Assembly: GCF_000971985.1 (NCBI RefSeq)
Contig: NZ_KQ040799.1
Span: forward strand, 186,001 to 250,000
Length of the DNA: 64,000 nt
Source of the DNA: Paenibacillus dauci
GTDB taxonomy: Bacteria > Bacillota > Bacilli > Paenibacillales > Paenibacillaceae
Reading direction: 5' to 3'
Position numbers and translations under genes: made by a program. The notes under the pieces were generated by a model. That model was not told where the DNA came from. It saw only the letters and a list, made by a program, of their open reading frames with translations, and ran no database searches. Below, piece by piece: positions 24,124 through 32,120 of this stretch (the first letter of the stretch is position 1; the number at the start of each line of letters is the position of its first letter).

Positions 24124-26128
24124 TTCGTTCTCCTCCTACATACTCACGTTTTTCTTTAGCAATTCCGACAATTGGCACTTCGGATAGTAACGAATCTCGA
24201 ATATCCGTAAAGCGCTTAATTTTGAGTTGAACCAATTCCAGAGATCGCAGTCTTCCTTGTGCTTCATATACTTGTACATCCCGTAATAATTGCTCAATTT
24301 GCTCTTGATAGTAATGTAGAAAAGTTTGATCGACATGAAAGCTGCGACAATTATTCTTAATACATGGAGGCTCCAGTGTCTGTTCTAAAAATTCGCAGTG
24401 TAGCTTGGGACTCTTAATGCAAAACCCATGATCCATACGAATCGCATCTAAATGGTGACGAATCCAGTCTAATTCTACGCCATTTTCTTCCGCTTGAATT
24501 GACAGATCGGTTCGAACTGGCATTCCCGTATCACTAAGCCGAATAGAGGCTTGCACTTTTTCCCACTCTTTTCGTAGTGTACTATCCAGGATTCGAGCAT
24601 ACGTCAGTGTCATTTCAGAGCTGGTATGAGCCATTAATTTTTGGACATGCAAAATTTGCATTCCATTATTAATGAGGTTGACACCGTACCTGTGACGAAA
24701 AGCGTGATTTTTAAAAGTATAGATATTTCCTGTAGCATCTCGTAAATCTAATTGTTCGGCTAGGCGAGCAAGAGCATGAGTTACCGAGCGCTGACACATC
24801 GCTTTTCCAGACGCTTTTCGTCCAATGGATTGAGGAAATAAAAAATGATGTGGATTATAGATCTTTTCATCCCGTACATACTCTTGCTGAATCTTAATGA
24901 CCGTAACTATTTCTTCAGAAATAGGAACAAGATGATCGACACGATTCACTTTGCGCTGGTCGCCTTTAAGCCACCACCCATTTGCTTTGTACACTAAGCA
25001 ATCTTGATGTAACTGGCAAACATCCGAAACCCGAAAACCGCTGGCTTCCATGACGAGAATAAGCCTAGCCAAAGCAGGAGGCAGCAAATGGAGATGATGC
25101 TGGACTTGTTCCCAAATGGGATCAGGGATATGTTTAATATGGTCATAATAATTTTTCTTTTCTCGCTTCGGTAAATCTTCCCAGACTAAAAGCAAATGGA
25201 TCGGTTGCTTTGGCGCTTCAGGCCAATCGTACAGTTGGGCATATTCTATAATTCGTCGGCTGTTCGCCAGACACTCGCTCACATGACGATTGCTAGGCAT
25301 ACGATTCTTACAATGACTTTTCCCTCCCATATCTACCGTCCAAATATAGGCTAAAAAGGCTTCAATATCACTTCGCTGTAAATGTTGTAAACCTGTCCAA
25401 TTGGGATGACGTTCATGAATAAAGTTGAAAAATAAGAACACTTTCTTAAGGATATTAAAAGCTGTTGCTACTGTAATTTGACGCTGAAGGATCAATACAT
25501 GGTAAAAATATTTTTTGACGAGATCCCGGTAAGGAGGAAGGATCGAGGTGAAATTAATCCGAGTTTCTTGGCGTGACATATTATAAGGTAGTCCTAGTTT
25601 ATCGAGATGCCACATGTCTTTCTCATATTCAGGACGATCATCATAGTAGTCTTGAAGGAAGGTATATAGTTTACCTATGATTTTTTTGTAATAGTCGTAG
25701 TGACCTGCTTTATATTTTGGGATTGAACGAGCAAAATGCTGCGCTTTGTTTCTTTCTTTTTTTAAAAATCGTTCATAGCGAACTTGAATCACGGGGAAGG
25801 AGTAATCTAGTAAGCTTTTTGCCTCTGGATAAGCATTCGAGAAGAACTGAGCGAATAAAAGAGTGGAGGTATAAGGCATAGCTAGTGCTGATCGTAAGGA
25901 CAATCGCCCACTGATTAAATGGATATAGAAGTATCTTTTAATCTCTTCACGTAGGTATCGATTCTCAATGTAATCAAAATGAAGATACTTGTTGTACCCT
26001 ACTGGTCTAGGCAACTGCAGCATTTCAGATAACTGATCCGTTTGCCAAATGTCCTGCTGAAAATAGAGGGGAAGAGGGAGGGTGAAATGGCTGTGCTCTT
26101 GAACCAACTGACGTAATATCGAGTTCAT
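24116..26128 (-). CDS. tnpB: Tn554-type TnpB tyrosine recombinase
   Basis: The 670-residue protein has an unusually long N-terminal region and a C-terminal tyrosine recombinase domain. Catalytic residues are visible: Arg in ASGFRVSDVCQL, HxxR in FKNHAFRHRYGV, His in LMAHTSSEMT and Tyr in LTYARIL. A Cys/His-rich C-terminal segment (FCIKSPKLHCEFLEQ, PPCIKNNC) may bind zinc. The ATG at 26128 overlaps the tnpA stop as ATGA and follows AAAGGAG. TnpB acts with TnpA in site-specific transposition of Tn554. Confidence 0.9.
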   Translation of the reverse strand: MNSILRQLVQEHSHFTLPLPLYFQQDIWQTDQLSEMLQLPRPVGYNKYLHFDYIENRYLREEIKRYFYIHLISGRLSLRSALAMPYTSTLLFAQFFSNAYPEAKSLLDYSFPVIQVRYERFLKKERNKAQHFARSIPKYKAGHYDYYKKIIGKLYTFLQDYYDDRPEYEKDMWHLDKLGLPYNMSRQETRINFTSILPPYRDLVKKYFYHVLILQRQITVATAFNILKKVFLFFNFIHERHPNWTGLQHLQRSDIEAFLAYIWTVDMGGKSHCKNRMPSNRHVSECLANSRRIIEYAQLYDWPEAPKQPIHLLLVWEDLPKREKKNYYDHIKHIPDPIWEQVQHHLHLLPPALARLILVMEASGFRVSDVCQLHQDCLVYKANGWWLKGDQRKVNRVDHLVPISEEIVTVIKIQQEYVRDEKIYNPHHFLFPQSIGRKASGKAMCQRSVTHALARLAEQLDLRDATGNIYTFKNHAFRHRYGVNLINNGMQILHVQKLMAHTSSEMTLTYARILDSTLRKEWEKVQASIRLSDTGMPVRTDLSIQAEENGVELDWIRHHLDAIRMDHGFCIKSPKLHCEFLEQTLEPPCIKNNCRSFHVDQTFLHYYQEQIEQLLRDVQVYEAQGRLRSLELVQLKIKRFTDIRDSLLSEVPIVGIAKEKREYVGGERNG

Positions 26129-27210
26129 AAGGGCTCCTTTGGATCGTTTGACATGGCTTGTTCCCAATCATTTCGAATCTGATCCTCTGAAGGATGCACG
26201 TACATGTGTAATGTCGTTTGGATGTGTGCGTGTCCTATCAGCTTTCGTAAAGAAACGGCGCTCATTCCTTGTTCATACAGATGAGTAGCGCATGTATGAC
26301 GAAACATATGGGCAGTAAAATGTAAACCGGTTCGCTTATTTAAACGTTTGATCAACGCCTGCAAAGACTCATACGTCATGGCCTCTCCCTTGTGCTTACC
26401 ACTCCGATTAAAAAAGACGCGATCAATCCAGGTATGAACACAATGAAAGTCCAACAGATAATTCTGAAATAGATTCATCGTATCTGCTGTGATATATACC
26501 AGTCGATTCTCACCAGCTTTCGTTTTGGAGGCTCTTATAAGGATACTCTTATTGCCAATATCAAAATCACCTAACTCTAATTGAAGTAATTCGCTGGCTC
26601 GGATGCCGGTTTCAAGTAAAATCCGGATGATTAATCGATCACGAATATGCAACTCCTGCATTTCAAGATGATGAAGTTGCTGCTTAGTTAGTGTTTTATG
26701 TGCTCGTCGTGGTTCTTTCACTTTAAGAATATTCTTTCGTAAAGTATGATCCTGCGAAACATGGTCTAAAAAGGGACGATAGGAGTGTCTAAACCGTTTG
26801 ATTTGCTTTGTCAAAGATACTTTAATATTCTTTTCGAATTCGTCTATACGGTGTAGGTAATCATAAAAATTAATCACGCATTGGATCATTAGATTAATGG
26901 TTCGTTCTCTTCTTTTTGCTGTAGTAGCTTCGATATAAGACACTTTATCGATTGGCATAGGATTTCTTAACCAAGCCATGAACTTAGCCAGTAGATTAAG
27001 ATCTAGGTTTTCATAGCTCTCCTGAATATCCTTTAGGAAGTCCCAATATACCTTCAATTGGTAAGCATATGACTTCAATGTATTCGCTGAACGACCAATC
27101 TGATCCAAGTATTTAATATACTTCATGATAGGATTAATCATCTGTTGATGTTCATCGATTACAACCCATCGGCTTCCTCCTCCATATGGTATTTTAATCA
27201 CTTGATTCAT
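26125..27210 (-). CDS. tnpA: Tn554-type TnpA tyrosine recombinase
   Basis: The 361-residue protein has an N-terminal SAM-like core-binding domain (about 25-115) and a catalytic domain with Arg in ETGIRASELLQL, Lys in SKTKAGENRL, HxxR in HMFRHTCATH, His in LIGHAHIQTT and nucleophilic Tyr in LHMYVHPS. The length equals that of Tn554 TnpA. It is the first gene from the right end of the element, 125 bases from the inverted repeat, as in Tn554 itself. All catalytic residues are present, so the element may be active. Confidence 0.92.
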   Translation of the reverse strand: MNQVIKIPYGGGSRWVVIDEHQQMINPIMKYIKYLDQIGRSANTLKSYAYQLKVYWDFLKDIQESYENLDLNLLAKFMAWLRNPMPIDKVSYIEATTAKRRERTINLMIQCVINFYDYLHRIDEFEKNIKVSLTKQIKRFRHSYRPFLDHVSQDHTLRKNILKVKEPRRAHKTLTKQQLHHLEMQELHIRDRLIIRILLETGIRASELLQLELGDFDIGNKSILIRASKTKAGENRLVYITADTMNLFQNYLLDFHCVHTWIDRVFFNRSGKHKGEAMTYESLQALIKRLNKRTGLHFTAHMFRHTCATHLYEQGMSAVSLRKLIGHAHIQTTLHMYVHPSEDQIRNDWEQAMSNDPKEPL

Positions 27211-27334
27211 CTAATTCCTCCTATCGATGGATACGTTAAATACTTACTTTACACAGGTATACATAATTTGTATGTGATGAAAGTACGGATAGGAAATACT
27301 AACGTAAAATACGTTGCATCCTTCTTCTTATTAT

Positions 27335-27346
27335 AGTCTTGATAAT
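27335..27346 (-). repeat. Right copy of the 12-bp inverted repeat at the transposon ends
   Basis: AGTCTTGATAAT is the reverse complement of 14710-14721. It lies 125 bases upstream of tnpA and 55 bases before the VanY-like start codon. Confidence 0.6.
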
Positions 27347-27401
27347 TTCTTTAATCCGTTTCCGTTATCCTTGATTCTATACAGGATAAGGAGGATCACG
27401 G

Positions 27402-28268
27402 ATGAAGAAAAAGTGGGGTATTTGGATTGTTGCCATACTGCTGGGCTGCGCGATACTGGAAGCGGCAATATGGTTCAAATATAAAGATAGATTGTTGATT
27501 GATCTGGAGTCTACCCGAAAAAACGATTGGGACTACAGTATACCGTTGACTACAAATCTGCAGAACTGGGTACATAAAGGCGACTTGGTGCTCGTCAATA
27601 CATCATATGCAATCCGCCCGGAAAGTGTGAAAAAAGATATTATCACCCTTGCAGACGAAGATGAACTGAACTCCGGCTTTGTGCTGCTGGATCGGAATAT
27701 GATGCTGTCCCGTCACGTTGCCGAGCAATTTCAGAAAATGACTACAGCAGCTGCCGAGGAAGGGGTTCATTCCTTTTTGATGAGCAGTGGATATCGTGAT
27801 CTGGACAAACAGGATGAGCTATATCAGGAAAAAGGAGCCGAGTATGCACTACCTGCGGGGTATAGTGAACATAATTCGGGCCTGTCGCTTGATATTGGAT
27901 CTTCCCTGACCACGATGGATGAAGCTCCCGAAGGAGAATGGCTGGAGAAAAATGCATGGAAATACGGCTTCATTCTGCGCTATCCCAAGGATAAAGTCGA
28001 GATTACAGGCATTCAGTATGAGCCGTGGCATTTTCGTTATGTAGGACTACCGCACAGCGCTATTATGTACAAAAAGCAGCTGGTACTCGAACAGTATCTG
28101 CAATTGCTCAGGGAAAAGAAAGAAATCTCGTGCACACTCGACGATCATAATTATAATATCCGCTATTATCCTCTCGACTCCGAAACGACCATTTATGTTC
28201 CTCGAAAGGACTCGTACGAAATATCCGGAGATAATATGGAAGGTATCATTGTAACCGCCAGTGATTAA
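27402..28268 (+). CDS. vanY: VanY-type D-alanyl-D-alanine carboxypeptidase (M15B)
   Basis: The 288-residue protein has an N-terminal membrane anchor (about 5-24) and an extracytoplasmic M15B peptidase domain. Zinc and catalytic motifs are present: SSGYRDLDKQDELY, YSEHNSGLSLDIG (SxHxxGxxxD) and EPWHFRYVG (ExxH). It removes the terminal D-Ala from peptidoglycan precursors, which in van systems lowers glycopeptide binding. AAGGAGG precedes the ATG. With the VanZ-like gene it probably formed one locus with the VanRS-like genes before the transposon inserted. Confidence 0.9.
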   Translation: MKKKWGIWIVAILLGCAILEAAIWFKYKDRLLIDLESTRKNDWDYSIPLTTNLQNWVHKGDLVLVNTSYAIRPESVKKDIITLADEDELNSGFVLLDRNMMLSRHVAEQFQKMTTAAAEEGVHSFLMSSGYRDLDKQDELYQEKGAEYALPAGYSEHNSGLSLDIGSSLTTMDEAPEGEWLEKNAWKYGFILRYPKDKVEITGIQYEPWHFRYVGLPHSAIMYKKQLVLEQYLQLLREKKEISCTLDDHNYNIRYYPLDSETTIYVPRKDSYEISGDNMEGIIVTASD

Positions 28269-28295
28269 TGGTCATGTACCGGAAAGGAACCTAGC

Positions 28296-28871
28296 ATGAA
28301 GCATACCTCAGCACCAACTGGCCGCCACAACAAAAACGGCTTTCGGATCATTCCGTTTATCCTGCTCGTCACCTATCTGTATTTGCTTACCCAGATGATT
28401 CTGTTCAAAGGAGGTCCTATCGACCCTGGGCTAATCAAGGAACGACTACTCGAATGGCTGCAGCAGCCCGATCTAATCTATACACGTACCATCAATCTAA
28501 CACCGTTTCAGGAAATTTCCAGAGACTGGAGCAGACTGTCCCTTCATCCGACCGGTACATCGATTCAGCTTATCGGCAATGTGCTGGCATTTGTACCGCT
28601 TGGGATGTTTATTCCTTTGCTGATGCGCCATCCGGTATGGTCAGGCATTCTGGTACTACCCATTTCGCTGCTGCTCAGTCTGATTTACGAAGGTACACAG
28701 CTGCTGACCGGTATGGGCATATTTGATGTAGATGATCTGATGCTCAATACAGCAGGCGGTATAATCGGTTATGTCTTATTTGCAACAGCAGTATGGCTTG
28801 GCAAATGGTTGATCGGTTCCAAATCATCCTCTTCATCTACAATTCAGTCTGCGGAAAACGGAATTTCATAA
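28296..28871 (+). CDS. vanZ: VanZ-family membrane protein
   Basis: The 191-residue protein has about four to five transmembrane helices and the VanZ signatures NLTPFQEI, IQLIGNVLAFVPLGMFIPLL, LLSLIYEGTQLLTG and FDVDDLMLNTAGGIIGYVLF. VanZ homologues confer low-level teicoplanin or lipoglycopeptide tolerance by an unclear mechanism. It begins 27 bases after the VanY-like gene with AAAGGA upstream, so the two form an operon. No terminator with a T run is visible on the plus strand; the nearby hairpins point the other way. Confidence 0.9.
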   Translation: MKHTSAPTGRHNKNGFRIIPFILLVTYLYLLTQMILFKGGPIDPGLIKERLLEWLQQPDLIYTRTINLTPFQEISRDWSRLSLHPTGTSIQLIGNVLAFVPLGMFIPLLMRHPVWSGILVLPISLLLSLIYEGTQLLTGMGIFDVDDLMLNTAGGIIGYVLFATAVWLGKWLIGSKSSSSSTIQSAENGIS

Positions 28872-28877
28872 AAGAAC

Positions 28878-29007
28878 AAAAAAAGGGACTCCATCATTCG
28901 CAGCTGATGGAGTCCAGATATAGTAATTCAAAAGGGGTTATTACAGACATTGTAGCTTGCTCATCTTAAAATAACCTGAGAGAAACCTGAAAGAAACATT
29001 AATTTTC
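28878..29007 (-). ncRNA. Candidate small RNA, RoxS/RsaE-like (copy 2)
   Basis: Read on the minus strand, GAAAATTAATG near 29007 is followed by TTTAAGAT (28963-28970), the C-rich box ACCCCTTTTGAAT (28926-28938) and an 11-bp stem with CTGCGA in its loop (28886-28915), then seven T residues. A second unit with the same boxes at nearly the same spacing lies 165 bases upstream. The two stems differ in sequence but are both paired, as expected for a structured RNA. A leading AAATTAAT, a CCCCUUU seed and a terminator are what I recall of RoxS/RsaE. The 5' end is estimated. Confidence 0.6.
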
Positions 29008-29041
29008 GATTTTTAGGTATCTTCTTTTATAATATTATGCC

Positions 29042-29172
29042 AAAAAAAGTGAACGCCACGGTCGCAGTCCATGGCGTTCAATTCGTTTATATATTCAAAA
29101 GGGGTATGCATTTACTATAACCGGGTTATCTTAAAGGTTCATGAATGGTACCTAAAAATCGCATTAATTTTG
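29042..29172 (-). ncRNA. Candidate small RNA, RoxS/RsaE-like (copy 1)
   Basis: On the minus strand this unit carries AAAATTAATG (ending at 29162), TTTAAGAT (29128-29135), ACCCCTTTTGAAT (29093-29105) and a hairpin of GAACGCCA with TGGCGTTC, CTGCGA in the loop (29051-29079), then a T run. It starts about 40 bases after the stop of the yqgV gene. It may therefore be an independent gene or be processed from the yqgV 3' untranslated region. The C-rich box could pair with AAAAGGGG-like Shine-Dalgarno sequences, as known for RoxS/RsaE. Confidence 0.6.
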
Positions 29173-29214
29173 TCGAAAGCTATTGGCAAAGGCACTATTC
29201 TGCCCGGAATCCCT

Positions 29215-29523
29215 TTAGGAATCCGCCAATTTTTGCCGAACCGACTCGATTTTATATTGGGCAGATGTAGGGTGATCACGTCGATCATCAATTTTGACAG
29301 AAGTCGATACCCGGCCTGCTCCCTCATCAAATGGACATTCATGCAGCGCCAGAATAGCCTGCATCACATCCTTGATATCTCCCTCAATAATCGTACTCAT
29401 TGGTGTCAGCTGAAATGTGATTCCCTGCTGGCTATTCAGTACTCGCTGCATCTGCGCGACATAAGCACTCAGACTCGTACTGCCTGTACCGATCGGGATA
29501 ACAGTTACTTCTGCAATTGCCAT
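29215..29523 (-). CDS. yqgV: Thiamine-binding protein of the YqgV/MTH1187 family (UPF0045)
   Basis: The 102-residue protein matches the small ferredoxin-like MTH1187/YkoF-type family: MAIAEVTVIPIGTGSTSLSAYV, FQLTPMSTIIEGDIKDVMQAI and RVSTSVKIDDRRD. Members bind thiamine or its hydroxymethylpyrimidine precursor as oligomers. Their physiological role is unclear. AAGGAGGAG precedes the ATG. A promoter with TTGGAA, a 17-base spacer and TAATAT lies 40-70 bases upstream. Its transcript would run toward the two small-RNA-like units. Confidence 0.85.
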   Translation of the reverse strand: MAIAEVTVIPIGTGSTSLSAYVAQMQRVLNSQQGITFQLTPMSTIIEGDIKDVMQAILALHECPFDEGAGRVSTSVKIDDRRDHPTSAQYKIESVRQKLADS

Positions 29524-29563
29524 ACGATCTCCTCCTTGGTCAAATCAAAATAGGTCTATTCTT

Positions 29564-29592
29564 ATATTAAACCTGTTGAGTCCCCTTTCCAA
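29564..29592 (-). promoter_or_regulatory. Sigma-A-type promoter of yqgV
   Basis: On the minus strand TTGGAA (29592-29587) and TAATAT (29569-29564) are separated by exactly 17 bases. The start codon is about 40 bases downstream of the -10. Confidence 0.55.
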
Positions 29593-29649
29593 CTATGCGC
29601 TGTAGGAAAGGAACCGTACAACATCTTCTTAGATAGTCTATTCGATCAG

Positions 29650-29700
29650 AAGCAGACTGTCTTTCCATGATTTTCAGCCGGACAGCCTGCTTTGTTTGTT
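29650..29700 (+). terminator. Terminator-like hairpin upstream of nrdD
   Basis: AAGCAGACTGTC pairs imperfectly with GACAGCCTGCTT across a 19-base loop and is followed by the T-rich TTTGTTTGTT. No plus-strand gene ends here, so it may terminate read-through from upstream or form part of a leader. Confidence 0.35.
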
Positions 29701-29758
29701 CGCTATTTTTCTAGCCTGTTCTTTGCTTATCTGCCTATGCTTCTTTCGTTCATTTTGT

Positions 29759-29800
29759 CAATATATTGGGTCATATCATCGCATACACATCTATATATAG
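29759..29800 (+). promoter_or_regulatory. Pair of NrdR-like boxes upstream of nrdDG
   Basis: CAATATATTG (29759-29768) and CTATATATAG (29791-29800) both fit the CWATATATWG core of the NrdR box. Their centres are 32 bp apart, which is three helical turns and the usual spacing. NrdR represses ribonucleotide reductase genes when dATP is high. The outer bases of the 16-bp consensus match only in part. Confidence 0.55.
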
Positions 29801-29873
29801 AATAAGATGAGATTTTGTTGTCTAATGACGGAACTGCTTGATCCTATACTATATCGGAAAAGGATGATGACCT

Positions 29874-32120
29874 ATGACTATACTGCGACCTTCTTCCACT
29901 TACCCTTCCGCCTCACCGGCGGCTACTTCGGATTCCTATGCCCATCTGCTGCCTCTGGCCGAACTGGGAGATCATATTATTCACGGTGAACACGAGTCTG
30001 CCCGAGAGAACGCCAACCTGAATGGTGACAGCTTTTCCGGTAAAATGAGCCGTCTCGGCAGTGAATATGCCCGCTGGTATACTCGCCAGAACGTGCTGCC
30101 TGCACCGGTCCTGCAAGCTGTACAGCAGAATCGCATTTATATCCATGACCTGGACCATTATGCTCTGGGCACGACGAATTGCATCTTTATTCCATTTGAG
30201 AAACTGCTGCGGGACGGATTCAGCAGCGGCAACGGCAGCCTGCGTACACCCAACTCCATCATGACCGCGATGGCGCAAGTCGCAATCATTTTCCAATGTC
30301 AGCAAAATGCCCAGTATGGAGGCGTCGCCGCCAACAAGCTGGATTATGATCTGGCTCCCTATGTGACCCGTTCCTTCCGCAAGCATCTGCGTAAAGGCCT
30401 GCGCTATTTTGAATCGGCTGCAATACATACCAGCGCCAATGCTGCTGCAGGAGAAGTCGACTTTGCAGCGTCGACCGGTTCATCGGCTGTCTCCTCTGTA
30501 TCTGCTGCCCAGTCATCCGGTTTGATAGAGCAGCCGGAGTCCACGCTGTTCCAGGATACACTTAGAAATGATTGGGAAGAGTTGATTCTGACCGCCTCTA
30601 TGGGCGATGAGCAGCTGGCTGTCCGTTATCCTCATGCTTATGCCTATGCGGTGGAAGAAACCCGTACCGAGACGTATCAGGCGGCAGAGAGCCTGATTCA
30701 TAACCTGAATACGATGTCCAGCCGCGGCGGTGGCCAGATTCCATTTACCAGCATCAATTATGGTACCTGCACATCACCGGAAGGACGGCTTGTTGTACAG
30801 AGTCTGCTGGCGGCTACGGTACGCGGACTGGGGCATGGCGAGACACCGATTTTCCCGATACAGATCTTCAAATGCAAACAGGGTATTAATCAACAACCCG
30901 GCGAGCCCAATTATGATCTGTTCCTGCAGGCTGTGGAATGTTCATCCCGGAGATTGTATCCGAACTTCGCCAATCTGGATGCACCTCTGAATGCGGAATA
31001 TATGATTCCCGGCGAACCCGATACCGAATTTGCTACCATGGGTTGCCGTACACGGGTCGTAGCTGATCGATTCGGACGCAACCATCTGTCCGGCAAAGGA
31101 AACCTTTCATTTAATACGATTAATCTGGTGAAGCTGGGGATAGATCATGGGATTCACCGCCACCAGCTTGCTTCTGTCAATCGTCAGCAGGCGCAGCGAA
31201 TAGACAGCCGACTGGAGAATTCCAAGTTCACGGATGCTCCTATCCATCTGACTGATTCTACTCTTGCACTGCCAGACGAAAAAGAATTCTATCGTGCCTT
31301 GGATGAGTGTATTGCGATTGCCGCAGAAGCGCTGCTGCATCGTTACCGGATTCAGGCGGTGCAACCTGCCAAAGCATCGGACTTTATGATGCGGGAAGGC
31401 GTATGGGAAGGTGGAGATCATCTACAGCCGGACGAGCCGGTCGGCGATTGTCTCAAGCATGGCACGCTGTCGATCGGATTTATCGGGCTGGCCGAATGTA
31501 TGAAAGCTCTATATGGTGCGCATCATGGTGAGGATGAACAGGTCTATGAACATGCACTGGAACTGATCACCTATATGCGTCGTGCCTGTGACGCACTGAG
31601 TGAGCGGCATAATCTGAACTTCTCGCTGATGGCAACACCTGCCGAAGGATTATCCGGCAAATTCGTGCAAATGGATCGTCAGATATACGGCTCGATTGAA
31701 GGCGTGACCGACCGGGAATATTACACCAATTCATTTCATATTCCGGTCTATTATCCGGTAACGGCAGCACGTAAAATCCGGATGGAAGCTCCGTTTCATC
31801 ATCACTGCAACGCCGGGTCCATCTCCTATATTGAGCTGGATGGCAACGCAAGACAGAATCCGGAAGCGATGACGTCCATTATCCGGTATGCATTGTCGCA
31901 GAATATCAGTTACTTTAGCATTAATCACCCTATTGACCGCTGCACTTCCTGCGGATACGAGGGTATCATCGGTTCTCATTGTCCGGACTGCGGTGCTTCC
32001 GAACAGGAAGTGCATATTGCCAGACTACGCCGGGTAACCGGCTATCTGACAGGCGATTATCAGACCCGGTTCAATCCAGCCAAACAGGCTGAAGTCCGTG
32101 ACCGACTGAAGCACAGCTGA
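29874..32120 (+). CDS. nrdD: Anaerobic (class III) ribonucleoside-triphosphate reductase
   Basis: The 748-residue protein is a glycyl-radical NrdD: YIHDLDHYALGTTNC, NTMSSRGGGQIPFTSINYGT, and a C-terminal zinc site CTSCGYEG ... HCPDCG followed by the radical region RRVTGYLTGDYQTRFNPAKQ. It reduces NTPs to dNTPs without oxygen. No N-terminal ATP-cone is evident, so allosteric activity control may be absent. A Ser/Ala-rich stretch at about residues 183-222 looks like a lineage-specific insertion. The ATG at 29874 has GGATGATG upstream. The stop overlaps the nrdG start. Confidence 0.9.
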   Translation: MTILRPSSTYPSASPAATSDSYAHLLPLAELGDHIIHGEHESARENANLNGDSFSGKMSRLGSEYARWYTRQNVLPAPVLQAVQQNRIYIHDLDHYALGTTNCIFIPFEKLLRDGFSSGNGSLRTPNSIMTAMAQVAIIFQCQQNAQYGGVAANKLDYDLAPYVTRSFRKHLRKGLRYFESAAIHTSANAAAGEVDFAASTGSSAVSSVSAAQSSGLIEQPESTLFQDTLRNDWEELILTASMGDEQLAVRYPHAYAYAVEETRTETYQAAESLIHNLNTMSSRGGGQIPFTSINYGTCTSPEGRLVVQSLLAATVRGLGHGETPIFPIQIFKCKQGINQQPGEPNYDLFLQAVECSSRRLYPNFANLDAPLNAEYMIPGEPDTEFATMGCRTRVVADRFGRNHLSGKGNLSFNTINLVKLGIDHGIHRHQLASVNRQQAQRIDSRLENSKFTDAPIHLTDSTLALPDEKEFYRALDECIAIAAEALLHRYRIQAVQPAKASDFMMREGVWEGGDHLQPDEPVGDCLKHGTLSIGFIGLAECMKALYGAHHGEDEQVYEHALELITYMRRACDALSERHNLNFSLMATPAEGLSGKFVQMDRQIYGSIEGVTDREYYTNSFHIPVYYPVTAARKIRMEAPFHHHCNAGSISYIELDGNARQNPEAMTSIIRYALSQNISYFSINHPIDRCTSCGYEGIIGSHCPDCGASEQEVHIARLRRVTGYLTGDYQTRFNPAKQAEVRDRLKHS

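Larger units (their letters stand above)
14710..27346. mobile_element. Tn554-family transposon carrying arsenic-resistance cargo
   Basis: This AT-rich block lies between the VanS-like and VanY-like genes. It has the Tn554 gene order at one end: tnpA, tnpB and tnpC, here on the minus strand reading inward from 27210. The limits given are those of a 12-bp inverted repeat (ATTATCAAGACT at 14710-14721 and its complement at 27335-27346). The true crossover points may lie some bases outside. Both tyrosine recombinases keep their catalytic residues. Cargo, left to right: arsN1, arsM, marR, arsR, arsB, arsC, phosphatase, Nudix, uspA, sulP, serine-recombinase-like gene and YolD-like gene. Tn554 elements classically lack long terminal repeats and target duplications. 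Confidence 0.8.

Noticed and set aside
28970-28995. TPP riboswitch-like CCTGAGAG ... ACCTGA near the thiamine-binding gene
   Set aside because: It is on the strand opposite to that gene and downstream of it, and the rest of the TPP core is absent.
29071-29553. A 160-codon plus-strand ORF over the yqgV gene and the small-RNA-like unit
   Set aside because: It is antisense to yqgV, lacks a ribosome-binding site and shows no protein-like features.
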